Positions 9,286 through 18,562 of a DNA stretch of 64,000 nucleotides are shown here, in pieces. The notes beneath the pieces are model-generated. The model searched no databases, was not told the DNA's origin, and saw nothing but the letters and a program-made list of their open reading frames with translations. The position numbers were made by a program, and so were the translations under genes. The stretch covers positions 1,734,943 through 1,798,942 of the forward strand of contig NZ_FUYR01000001.1 of the NCBI RefSeq assembly GCF_900168015.1, in the 5' to 3' direction. Source of the stretch: Daejeonella lutea (GTDB lineage Bacteria; Bacteroidota; Bacteroidia; Sphingobacteriales; Sphingobacteriaceae). Within the stretch, counting starts at the first letter, position 1; each line of letters begins with the position of its first letter.

Positions 9286-12054
9286 TTAAAACTTAATATT
9301 GTAATTAACAAACGGGATCGCGCTGCCAAATACAGAAAGCTTATACCCTTTTATTTCAGTCTTCTCTGAGATAAAGTAAGTAGAGTAAGCGTTTTTCCTT
9401 CCGGTAAGATTGTAAACCCCAAAAGTCCAGAAGTTATGTGTCGTTTGACTTACTCGATGATTTCCATCAACGTTCAAGGAAAGATCCATTCTGAAATAAT
9501 CCGGCACGCGATAAGCATTCCTGTCCGAATACAAAGCCCTGAAAGATCCCGAATAAAAATATTTACCTATCGGTACAGTCACTGGTCGTCCGGTGCTGTA
9601 TGTACTGTTGAATGAAAAACTTATACGGTGTGAAATTCTAAAATTGCTTATCAGCGTTACGTCATGAGGCTTATCATAATTTGAAGGATAGTAATCCCCA
9701 TTATTAACGACCTCGCCGGCGTTCGGATCATCCTGCTTCAAAAGGGTCCTTGAATACGTATAACTAAGCCAGCCATTGAATTTACCCGTTAACTTTTTAA
9801 TCATCAACTCCAATCCGTAAGCTTTCCCTTCTGTATTGAAAACAGCATTTTCGATATCGTGGTTCATCACGATCTTCGAACCACTTTTATAATCTAAATA
9901 ATCCTTCAGTTGCTTATAGTACACCTCTGCAGACGTTTCGATGGTATTAGCTTTGAAATTTTTATATAGTCCGAATGATACTTGATCCCCATATTGCGGC
10001 TTTATATTTGGATCACTGAGCTTCCAGATATCTGTCGGTGCAATTGCTGTTGTACTGGACAACATATGGATATATTGCCTAAGGGTGTTGTATCCTGCTT
10101 TAACTGAGAAATCTTCTGTAAGAGCATATCGTGCTGACAAACGGGCTTCAGGCCCATGATAGGTTTTAATTAAATCCCCCTTTGCATATGAAGTGGTTCC
10201 CGTAATACTCGTTGGGTCGCGGGTGACATTTGGAGCATATTGGTTCACTTTTTTCGGACCCAGGTAATTAAACATCGAATACCTGACACCGAAATCAACG
10301 GAAAATGCAGGCGTGATATCAAATCTATTTCCGAGGTAAAGTGCGCTTTCCTGAGCTTGTTCTCTTTCCAGCAAGTCAGGCATCACCAGGGATTCGGAAC
10401 CACGTGGCTGGAAATTCCCGGGATCGACTATGTATCTGATCGTATTAAAGCCAAGATCAATTGTATATCTTGAATTAAGGAAATAATTAAAATCCAGTTT
10501 TCCATTCAGCTGCTGAATCCCAAAATCGAGGTCGTAGGCGTTTACACTGCTGTTTTGGGTATGATTGTTATACGAATATTTGTCGAGCCCCGTTGTCGCT
10601 ACTGCTACCAGCTTGTCGTTGAAAGCATGCTTCCACTTGATGGAAAAATTAGCATTCTTATATCCAAATAAAGTATCTGTATTCAAATTAGAAGCATCGC
10701 TGCTCATATACCCCGTAAAATAAAGATCATTTTTATCGTTCACTTTATTTGTTAGCATCAGGTTGAGATCATAGAATGACACCTTGCTATCCTTATAAGA
10801 GGCGTCGTCTGGCAAAAGCTTCATCAGCCAGTTTGAATACGTTGTGCGGCCGCCCAATATAAATGAAGACTTGTCCTCAACAATCGGCCCTTCGACGTTT
10901 ATACGACTTGTGATCAGACCAAGCCCCGCAGTTCCGGTTATCTTCTTCATGTTTCCGTCGCGGCCATTTACATCAAGAACAGACGAAAGGCGCCCTCCGA
11001 ATCGAGCCGGAATACTGCTTTTATACAATTCCACATTCTTTACGACCTCGGGGTTAAATGCAGAGAAAAGTCCAAAAAAATGGGTTGGGTTATAAATTGT
11101 AGCGTCATTGAAAAGTATAAGATTTTGGTCCGTTGCCCCCCCGCGAACATTAAATCCTGTGCTGGCTTCCCCAACCGACTTCACGCCGGGCAAAGTCAAA
11201 ACAACTTTCAACACGTCGGCTTCCCCAAAAACCGCCGGAACCTGCTTAATTGTAGCGATACTTATCCTCTCCACACCCATTTGCACATCCTTAATGTTCG
11301 CAACCTTATCAGCGGAAATGATGACCTCCCTCAGCGATGTTATTTCCGGCTGAACGTCGAAATTCAGCTTTCCGTTCGAATACAACATGATACGACGCTT
11401 GGTATCTTTTATCCCCATCGCCTTGATATTTAATGTGTGCGCACCTTTAGGCAGGGTAAGATTATAAGAACCAAACTGGTCGGATGTTGTGCCGATACGG
11501 GGATTATCAACATAAATTGCAGCGCCAACCAATGCTTCCCCTGTCTTAGCATCTCGCAGATCGCCGCTAAGGGTTGCTGTGCCGGTTAAAGAGGACGTGC
11601 GTATTCCAACTTCATACAATTTATTCTCAGTCGTCGCTATAACAGGCCCAGCTTCATTAGTTGTACCTAGATCAGTTATTTGAGTCTCAATTATGGCTCC
11701 CTGGCTGCGTGAAGCGAATAGACCTGCCGGAAGCTCAGTATTGATTCTGCGCCCGCGAGTCAGATAAACTCGATTATTCCTGTCAATTGCAAATGAATAA
11801 TTGGTATTCTTGAATAGCTCAGAAAAAACATCACTTATGGGCTTGTTGTTTACATCAAGATTTACCCTGAGACTGTCAAATTGCGATTGGTCGTAATAGA
11901 TCTTGTATCCAGTTTGTGCTTCCAACTGTTTGGCAAACTGCTCTATTGTAAGATCTTTGAAATTGCCACTTATTGGCTTTTTATCTTGTGAAAAGCCGCT
12001 GCTGCAATAGAGGACTAGAATAATAACAACCAGGCGGAAGATATTAAACTTCAT
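9286..12054 (-). CDS. TonB-dependent receptor with STN and carboxypeptidase-like domains
   Basis: A 922-residue outer-membrane transporter. After the signal peptide comes a secretin/TonB short N-terminal (STN) domain (residues about 28-105, FKDLTIEQFAKQLEAQTGYKIYYD), then a carboxypeptidase-regulatory-like domain (about 155-235), a plug (NVRGGATDQNLILFNDATIYN) and a 22-strand-type barrel ending in an aromatic-rich terminus. The TIYNPTHFFGLFSAFNPE segment is typical of receptors paired with DUF4249 lipoproteins. The STN domain often signals to a FecR-type anti-sigma factor, but none is nearby. The start overlaps the previous gene by 4 bases, indicating translational coupling. Substrate unknown. 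Confidence 0.93.
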   Translation of the reverse strand: MKFNIFRLVVIILVLYCSSGFSQDKKPISGNFKDLTIEQFAKQLEAQTGYKIYYDQSQFDSLRVNLDVNNKPISDVFSELFKNTNYSFAIDRNNRVYLTRGRRINTELPAGLFASRSQGAIIETQITDLGTTNEAGPVIATTENKLYEVGIRTSSLTGTATLSGDLRDAKTGEALVGAAIYVDNPRIGTTSDQFGSYNLTLPKGAHTLNIKAMGIKDTKRRIMLYSNGKLNFDVQPEITSLREVIISADKVANIKDVQMGVERISIATIKQVPAVFGEADVLKVVLTLPGVKSVGEASTGFNVRGGATDQNLILFNDATIYNPTHFFGLFSAFNPEVVKNVELYKSSIPARFGGRLSSVLDVNGRDGNMKKITGTAGLGLITSRINVEGPIVEDKSSFILGGRTTYSNWLMKLLPDDASYKDSKVSFYDLNLMLTNKVNDKNDLYFTGYMSSDASNLNTDTLFGYKNANFSIKWKHAFNDKLVAVATTGLDKYSYNNHTQNSSVNAYDLDFGIQQLNGKLDFNYFLNSRYTIDLGFNTIRYIVDPGNFQPRGSESLVMPDLLEREQAQESALYLGNRFDITPAFSVDFGVRYSMFNYLGPKKVNQYAPNVTRDPTSITGTTSYAKGDLIKTYHGPEARLSARYALTEDFSVKAGYNTLRQYIHMLSSTTAIAPTDIWKLSDPNIKPQYGDQVSFGLYKNFKANTIETSAEVYYKQLKDYLDYKSGSKIVMNHDIENAVFNTEGKAYGLELMIKKLTGKFNGWLSYTYSRTLLKQDDPNAGEVVNNGDYYPSNYDKPHDVTLISNFRISHRISFSFNSTYSTGRPVTVPIGKYFYSGSFRALYSDRNAYRVPDYFRMDLSLNVDGNHRVSQTTHNFWTFGVYNLTGRKNAYSTYFISEKTEIKGYKLSVFGSAIPFVNYNIKF

Positions 12055-12809
12055 AAGCTGATCTTGTCATAATAGGTTAATACCCGTACCATCGACTGTT
12101 CAGGAGTTTCCTTCTTCCGAATTTTATTACTTTTCGCATCTTGCTCAAATTCTCTTTGATGTTGCTGCAATTCCTGCTTTTTATCCCCGAGGATATTCAA
12201 TAGCGTACCCATACTTTTCACTGGCTGGTATCTGCCATTCTTTTGAAGAAAATACCCGCTTTGTTGTTTACCGTAATTAGTCACATAATGACTTTCCTGA
12301 ATGCCTTCAAACATATTTTTAGTATAAAGGCCAAGGAGCGTCGTTTTACCATCATGGAGTACCTTGTAGAATTTATCCGGCATATCTGCAGATCCAGGCA
12401 ATTCCCTGTTAACCGGCACAAAAGGATGTTCTCCTATGCGGAAATAGCTTACTTTTTTGTTGTTCAAGGCTATTCTTGAGTTCATAGTAGGATGTTGTAC
12501 CACCACTTCATTCCGAACGATATCGTACCACATAATAACGCCTTTGTAAAGAATACCATCATAAAGTATTTCGCCAGGCACCGGTTCATTTGTTTCGAAA
12601 AATGCATAGCCGTCATGTATTGGGTACCTGGGTTCTACGTTCTCGCTGCCAGAGTATATTGCTGCGTTGATTCCCACAGCAGCGATGTAATAAGATAATG
12701 CTTTTGCTAAACCAGGGGAGTTAGAAGTCGTATCAGCGATAAGCTGGGCCTTAGAAAAGATAGGTGAAAACGCCAGGATATTAACAAAAACCCAAAATAT
12801 TCTCCTCAT
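12051..12809 (-). CDS. Secreted hypothetical protein, first gene of the TonB receptor operon
   Basis: No known family was recognised. The ATG at 12809 gives a signal peptide (MRRIFWVFVNILAFSPIFSKAQ); a TTG 6 bases upstream is less likely. The mature part, about 230 residues, is soluble, with repeated short beta-type segments (GILYKGVIMWYDIVRNEVVV) and a basic, Gln-rich helical tail. It precedes the TonB receptor with a 4-base overlap, so the two are almost certainly co-translated. The product may be a periplasmic or surface accessory of the receptor. The 218 bases upstream, shared with divergent ligD, hold AT-rich sequence in which I see no clear promoter. Confidence 0.8.
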   Translation of the reverse strand: MRRIFWVFVNILAFSPIFSKAQLIADTTSNSPGLAKALSYYIAAVGINAAIYSGSENVEPRYPIHDGYAFFETNEPVPGEILYDGILYKGVIMWYDIVRNEVVVQHPTMNSRIALNNKKVSYFRIGEHPFVPVNRELPGSADMPDKFYKVLHDGKTTLLGLYTKNMFEGIQESHYVTNYGKQQSGYFLQKNGRYQPVKSMGTLLNILGDKKQELQQHQREFEQDAKSNKIRKKETPEQSMVRVLTYYDKISL

Positions 12810-13027
12810 TGACAATGATTAAGTTCTTCAAAAGTTAAAAGTCATGGCTGGCTTTAAAGGTTTACTTATTTCAGCCCTACTAAACCTATTAATAAAATTC
12901 TATGAAAGCAAAGGTTTTGTAAATAATCATTGTAAACGGTTATCATAGCTATCCAGAAATCAATTCCATAAACTTTTCGGTTTCGCGGGTGTTAAACTAC
13001 CACACCTCCGTATTAAATTTCAAAACA

Positions 13028-15721
13028 ATGGGCCTTGATAAGTACGTAAAAAAGCGAGATTTTACAAAAACCTCTGAGCCGAAGGCAGGGAAAAGCAAAG
13101 ATAAGGAGAAACTTAGGTTTGTCATTCAAAAGCACGACGCCAGCCGGCTCCATTATGATTTCCGGCTGGAAATGGAGGGAGTGTTGAAAAGCTGGGCCGT
13201 ACCTAAAGGTCCTTCGACCGATCCAAAGACTAAACGCCTTGCCATGATGGTGGAAGATCACCCCTATGACTACAGGCTATTTGAGGGAATTATCCCTCAG
13301 GGAGAATACGGCGGAGGAACTGTCATTGTGTGGGACGAGGGAACCTACGAGCCTATTGAAGAAATAAAAGGCAAAAAAGCACAGGAAAAACATCTCCTCA
13401 AGCAGTTAAAAGAGGGCTCTTTAAAAATAAAGCTGAAGGGTAAAAAGGTGGAAGGCGAATACGCTTTGGTAAAAACAAATGGCATGGGTGAAAATGGCTG
13501 GCTCCTAATTAAACATAAAGACGACTTTGCTTCGCCGACGGATATTACAAAAAAAGATAAATCTGTCTTGTCTGGTAAAACGATTGAATCTATGGAAAAA
13601 ACCAGCGAAAAAGTTTGGAAAGCCGGGCATGAAGAATCAATAAAGAAGACTGAAGAAGCTCTCAAAAAAAAAACTAAAGAACCAGGTGATGCTGCCTCAA
13701 TTAGCTCGGCATTAACTGCAAAAGAAATCCTTAAAAAAACAAGAAAGTCAAAATTTCCAGCTGGCATGAAACCTATGCTCGCAACGCTTGTTGATGAGCC
13801 TTTTGATGATCAGGATTGGGTATATGAGGTAAAATGGGATGGCTACAGGGCGCTTGCCTTTATACAAAACGGCAATGTTGACATCTCCTCACGGAACAAC
13901 AAAAGCTTTAATGACAAATTCTATCCCATCAAAAAAACACTGGAGACCTGGAAAATAAATGCCGTTGTTGATGGGGAAATAATGGTTATTAATGACAAGG
14001 GTGTTTCCAGTTTCGGAAACCTTCAGAACTGGCGGAGCGAGGCCGACGGTGAACTAGTGTTTTACGTATTCGATATTCTATGGTATGAGGGTAAAAGCCT
14101 GACCGAACTTCCATTATTGCTGCGGCAACAGGTCCTCAGAGAAGTACTCCCCACAGATGATGACAGCATCAGGTTGAGTAAAGTGTTTAATGCCAGCGGC
14201 ACCGATTTTTTTAAAGCAGCCGAAAAGATGGGGCTCGAAGGCATCATTGCAAAGAAAGCAGCCAGCACTTATTCGCCGAATGTCCGTTCAAGGGAATGGC
14301 TTAAAATCAAAGTAAGTAAACGTCAGGAAGTTGTAATTGGGGGCTACACAAAAAATGAGGACACTACCAAGGCATTTAGTTCTTTATTACTCGGTGTCTA
14401 TGATCGTGGCCACCTTAAGTATGTCGGAAAAGTAGGAACTGGTTTTTCATTAGCCCAGCAAAAAGAAATGATCAGCCAATTTAAACCTCTGATTACCGAT
14501 AAAAGCCCTTTTTCTATTGAGCCGGATTATAATAAACCCTCAAGGTTCCGTCCCAACCCTCCAAAAGCAAAAGCGACCTGGCTTAAACCGGAACTTGTTT
14601 GCGAAGTTGCTTTTACAGAGGTAACGAGTGATGGTGTTTTCCGCCATCCATCATTTCAGGGAATGCGAATTGATAAGACCGCCAGCAAGGTTGTAATGGA
14701 AGTTCCTCAGTCCACGGAGGTAGTTGTAGATGAACAGGAATCTATTCATAAAGCTGCCGTAAGCCCGCCAAAAAATAAAACAAAGAAAACTCTGCTGAAC
14801 CCTAAGGATGAAACTCAGGTCAGAAAAATTTGCGGGCATGATCTTAAATTTACAAATCTCAGCAAATTATACTGGCCAGAGGATGGTGTGTCAAAAAGAG
14901 ATATGTTCAATTTCTACTACCAAGTAGCCGATTTTATACTTCCCTACCTAAAAGACCGCCCGCAGTCTCTGAACCGTTTTCCTGGTGGCATCCACGGGCA
15001 AAGTTTCTATCAGAAGGATGTTAAAGGAAAAGCCCCGGACTGGGTAAAAACATTTCCCTACGTAAACGGTGAAGGTGAACACAAAGAATATCTGGTGGGA
15101 GCGGACGAAGCGACATTACTGTGGATGGCTTCGTTGGGATGCATAGAAATGAACCCATGGTTTAGCCGAATACAGTCGCCAGATAATCCGGATTATTGCG
15201 TTATCGACCTTGACCCAGACAAAAATACATTCGATCAGGTGATTGAGGCTGCCCGGGAGGTTAAAAAAGTTTGCGATGCTATCGACGTTCCATGCTTTTG
15301 TAAAACTTCGGGATCTACAGGTATCCATATATACATCCCCCTGGGGGCAAAATATTCATATGATCAATCGCAAATGTTTGCGCGCATTATTGTCAATATC
15401 GTTCACAAACAGCTTCCCACGTACACCAGCCTCGAACGGATGATTGCTAAACGAAATGGAAAAATGTATCTGGATTTTTTACAAAACCGACCTGGGGCAA
15501 CTATTGCCGGGCCGTATTCACTACGTCCAAAACCGGGAGCTACGGTTTCCATGCCTCTGCACTGGGACGAGGTGAAACCGGGACTGACAATGAAACATTT
15601 TACCATTTTCAACGCCATGGATCGTTTGAAAGCTGAGGGGGACTTATTTAAAGGTGTTCTTGAAAAAGGAATTGAGCTCGAAAAAGTGATAAAAAAAGCT
15701 CAAAATACCTTTGATATTTAA
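13028..15721 (+). CDS. ligD: ATP-dependent DNA ligase D (PE-ligase-polymerase)
   Basis: A multifunctional end-joining enzyme for bacterial NHEJ. Domain order is 3'-phosphoesterase (residues about 1-175, FVIQKHDASRLHYDFRLE), adenylating ligase with nucleophile Lys269 in EVKWDGYR plus OB fold (about 250-560), and a primase-like polymerase (about 605-890) with the metal-binding DLDPD motif and NRFPGGIHG. A Lys-rich linker joins the first two domains. The ATG at 13028 begins the usual MGLDKYVKKRDF start; a GTG 39 bases upstream is rejected. No Ku gene lies in the window, so the partner must be encoded elsewhere. Confidence 0.96.
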   Translation: MGLDKYVKKRDFTKTSEPKAGKSKDKEKLRFVIQKHDASRLHYDFRLEMEGVLKSWAVPKGPSTDPKTKRLAMMVEDHPYDYRLFEGIIPQGEYGGGTVIVWDEGTYEPIEEIKGKKAQEKHLLKQLKEGSLKIKLKGKKVEGEYALVKTNGMGENGWLLIKHKDDFASPTDITKKDKSVLSGKTIESMEKTSEKVWKAGHEESIKKTEEALKKKTKEPGDAASISSALTAKEILKKTRKSKFPAGMKPMLATLVDEPFDDQDWVYEVKWDGYRALAFIQNGNVDISSRNNKSFNDKFYPIKKTLETWKINAVVDGEIMVINDKGVSSFGNLQNWRSEADGELVFYVFDILWYEGKSLTELPLLLRQQVLREVLPTDDDSIRLSKVFNASGTDFFKAAEKMGLEGIIAKKAASTYSPNVRSREWLKIKVSKRQEVVIGGYTKNEDTTKAFSSLLLGVYDRGHLKYVGKVGTGFSLAQQKEMISQFKPLITDKSPFSIEPDYNKPSRFRPNPPKAKATWLKPELVCEVAFTEVTSDGVFRHPSFQGMRIDKTASKVVMEVPQSTEVVVDEQESIHKAAVSPPKNKTKKTLLNPKDETQVRKICGHDLKFTNLSKLYWPEDGVSKRDMFNFYYQVADFILPYLKDRPQSLNRFPGGIHGQSFYQKDVKGKAPDWVKTFPYVNGEGEHKEYLVGADEATLLWMASLGCIEMNPWFSRIQSPDNPDYCVIDLDPDKNTFDQVIEAAREVKKVCDAIDVPCFCKTSGSTGIHIYIPLGAKYSYDQSQMFARIIVNIVHKQLPTYTSLERMIAKRNGKMYLDFLQNRPGATIAGPYSLRPKPGATVSMPLHWDEVKPGLTMKHFTIFNAMDRLKAEGDLFKGVLEKGIELEKVIKKAQNTFDI

Positions 15722-15862
15722 ATGCTTTCTACACCATTCTTTAAACTTGTTATTTTCACTTTTTTAAACCCGGTGTTTATACGGTTAGTCACATATGTTT
15801 CGATTAACTGAAATTGCGTCGTAATATAATTCCTAAATTAGCTGGACATCCCACAATCAAGC

Positions 15863-18520
15863 ATGAGCAAAAAACTTCCCGGAGACCAATACAAAGAAAT
15901 TTTCTACAACAGTCCCGCCACCATGTTGATCATTGACATTGATGCGCCAAATTACACCATGCTTGATGTGAATAATGCTTATCTGGCTGCGACTAATACA
16001 ACCCGCGAAGATTTAATCGGCAAACCGGTATTTGGAGTGTTTCCGGAAAATCCGACGGATAATATTTCTAAAAATATCGAACGCACTATCTTTTCTTTTC
16101 ACCAGGCAATTACAAGTAAGAAGGCTCACGTAATGAGCAATTACCGCTATGATATCCCTATTCCGGGCACTAATGAATTTGAAGAAAGATATTGGACAAC
16201 GAGCAATACTCCCGTGCTTGATGATAATGGTGAGGTGATCTATTTCATTCACTCACCATTGGATGTAACAGAGCTCTATAAACTTTCTGAAAGAGAAAAA
16301 GCTGGAATTACCGCTCTGCGTAACCAGGAGGAAATGCTGCATAATACTTTCATGCAGGCACCCGTTGGCATCGGAATTTTCAAAGGACCAGACTACATTG
16401 TGGATCTTATTAATCCGCCCCTGAGCGAAATCTACGGGAAAACCATGGAGGAGATGGCGGGAAAGAATGTTTTCGATGTCCTTGCACATGCTAAGGGAAT
16501 GGGGTTTGAGGCTCTCCTGGATAATGTCCGACTAACTGGTGAGCCATTCAAAGGCGCAGGCATGATGGTTCCGCTTATGCGAAAGGGGAAATTGGAAACA
16601 GTTTACGTCGATTTTGTTTACGAACCATATCGGGAAAGCGACGGAACGATTAGCGGAGTAATTGCCTTAGCAACCGAGGTTACCGATCAGGTTAATGCCA
16701 AACAGCAAATCGCCGATGCAGAAGAACGTGCACGCCTGGCAGTTGATGCAGTCGGGCTTGGCACTTATGATCTGAATCTCCTCACCGGGGAGATGTTCAC
16801 AACCAGGCAATTCGCGAATATTTTTGGCTTTGATGAACCTGTCTCACGCCGGAAATACGTGACAGTCTTTGACCCCGACGACCTTGATCAACGAGAACAG
16901 GCTCATAAAGATGCTCTGAAAACAGGCGAGTTGTTTTACGAAGCCCGGGTGATTTGGAAAGACAAATCCGTGCATTGGGTGAGAGTTGAAGGGAAAGTAA
17001 TTTATCAGGGTAAAAAACCTGTTCGGATACTGGGAACTCTGCTCGACATTACTGAACAGAGAATAGCCAAAGAGGAACAACGTAAACTCATAACACTCGT
17101 TGACAATAGCGTTGACCTCATGTCAATTTTGAACCTACAGGGAATAAATTCATATATCAATAAAGCGGGGAAAGATTTACTAGGATTCACCACGGATGAA
17201 GAAGTGCGTTCGACTCCAATTGGCAGCCTGCATTTACCTGAAGACCTGGAAATCGTAGAGAGAGATGTTCTGCCTACGGTCATGAAAGAAGGAAGCTGGT
17301 CGGGTCAAATGAGGGTCAAACACCTGAAAACGGGAGAAGTTTTCCCCGTCTTCAATAACTGTATCCGAATCGATGATCCTGTTTCCGGAGACCCGATCGC
17401 TGTCGGAGCAGTCATGAGAGACCTACGCCCTGAACTGGCGGCAAAACAGGCCCTGGCTGAGAGTGAGCAACTATTAAGAACTATTACAACAGCCGCTCCA
17501 ACCGCACTTTGGATGGCTGATGAGCAAGGGCTTGTAACGTATAACAATCAAACCTGGCTTGACTGGACCGGCCGTAGTTTTGAAGAAAACCTGGGCTGGA
17601 ATTGGCTGGAGTCGGTCCACGAAGACGACCGAAACCGGGTGAAGGATAAAATCCTATCCGATCTTGCAGAAAAGCATTTCTATGAAGTTGAGTTCCGGCT
17701 ATTGCATAGCGACGGTAAAATTCATTGGTGTGTTACAAACGGACAGCCGCAATACCGTGCTGACGGAACGTTTTCAGGATATATTGGAGCATGTGTAGAC
17801 ATTACAGAACAAAAGCACCTACAGCAGCAAAAGGATGATTTTATAGGCATCGCTAGCCATGAACTGAAAACTCCGGTTACTAGTATTAAGGCGTACACAC
17901 AGGTACTTGAAAAAATACTTTCCAAAAAAGGCGAAACCAAAGAAGCTGAAATGATTAGCAGAATGGATGGCCAGATTAACCGGCTTACCAGTCTTATTGG
18001 CGACCTTCTTGATGTAACAAAAATTAACTCAGGAAAACTTCAGTTCAATGATCGGGATTTTCAATTTATTCCAATGGTAAAAGAATTGATTGAAGATCTT
18101 CAGCGTACTACCGACAAACATCTCCTTGTTGAGGAATATGAAGGCGATGGTTTAGTATTTGGTGACAAAGAACGTATTGGACAAGTGATTTCGAACCTGA
18201 TAACGAATGCGATCAAATACTCCCCAAATTCTGAAAAGATCATCATTCATACTTCAGTAAAAGAAGACGAGATTAAATTGTGTGTCACGGATTTCGGGAT
18301 CGGCATTTCACAGGATAAATTGGAAAAAGTGTTCGAGCAATTTTACCGGGTAAGCGGAAATATGCAGCACACTTTTCCAGGACTTGGTCTCGGTCTCTAC
18401 ATTTCATCCGAGATAATAAAACGGGAAGGTGGCCGAATTTGGGTCACCAGTGCGGAAGGCAAAGGTTCAACATTCTGTTTTGCACTACCGCTGGCTGCAG
18501 ATAATGTGCCTGATAACTGA
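15863..18520 (+). CDS. Multi-PAS sensor histidine kinase
   Basis: An 885-residue kinase without transmembrane segments, so probably a cytoplasmic sensor. About five PAS/PAC modules occupy residues 8-660, each ending in the PAC-type I(G/A)...D(I/V)TEQ signature (VTDQVNAK, LDITEQR, CVDITEQK). The HisKA domain follows with the phospho-accepting His in ASHELKTPVTSIKAY near residue 665. The HATPase domain has NLITNAIKYS, DFGIGI and GLGLGLYI. No receiver domain is fused and no response regulator is adjacent. The closest are the stand-alone receivers at 6 kb and 32.5 kb. Confidence 0.95.
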   Translation: MSKKLPGDQYKEIFYNSPATMLIIDIDAPNYTMLDVNNAYLAATNTTREDLIGKPVFGVFPENPTDNISKNIERTIFSFHQAITSKKAHVMSNYRYDIPIPGTNEFEERYWTTSNTPVLDDNGEVIYFIHSPLDVTELYKLSEREKAGITALRNQEEMLHNTFMQAPVGIGIFKGPDYIVDLINPPLSEIYGKTMEEMAGKNVFDVLAHAKGMGFEALLDNVRLTGEPFKGAGMMVPLMRKGKLETVYVDFVYEPYRESDGTISGVIALATEVTDQVNAKQQIADAEERARLAVDAVGLGTYDLNLLTGEMFTTRQFANIFGFDEPVSRRKYVTVFDPDDLDQREQAHKDALKTGELFYEARVIWKDKSVHWVRVEGKVIYQGKKPVRILGTLLDITEQRIAKEEQRKLITLVDNSVDLMSILNLQGINSYINKAGKDLLGFTTDEEVRSTPIGSLHLPEDLEIVERDVLPTVMKEGSWSGQMRVKHLKTGEVFPVFNNCIRIDDPVSGDPIAVGAVMRDLRPELAAKQALAESEQLLRTITTAAPTALWMADEQGLVTYNNQTWLDWTGRSFEENLGWNWLESVHEDDRNRVKDKILSDLAEKHFYEVEFRLLHSDGKIHWCVTNGQPQYRADGTFSGYIGACVDITEQKHLQQQKDDFIGIASHELKTPVTSIKAYTQVLEKILSKKGETKEAEMISRMDGQINRLTSLIGDLLDVTKINSGKLQFNDRDFQFIPMVKELIEDLQRTTDKHLLVEEYEGDGLVFGDKERIGQVISNLITNAIKYSPNSEKIIIHTSVKEDEIKLCVTDFGIGISQDKLEKVFEQFYRVSGNMQHTFPGLGLGLYISSEIIKREGGRIWVTSAEGKGSTFCFALPLAADNVPDN

Positions 18521-18562
18521 ATTTGCAGCTGCCAGTAAAATATCTTTGAACTATCCTTTCTA

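Noticed and set aside
12810-13027. Possible Bacteroidota promoter (TTTTG ... TATCATAG) for ligD
   Set aside because: Spacing and -7 match are poor; cannot be supported over background in AT-rich DNA.
13028-18520. LigD and the adjacent kinase considered as a repair/phage-defence pair
   Set aside because: The 141-base gap, separate families and absence of Ku or any defence gene give no support for a linked system.
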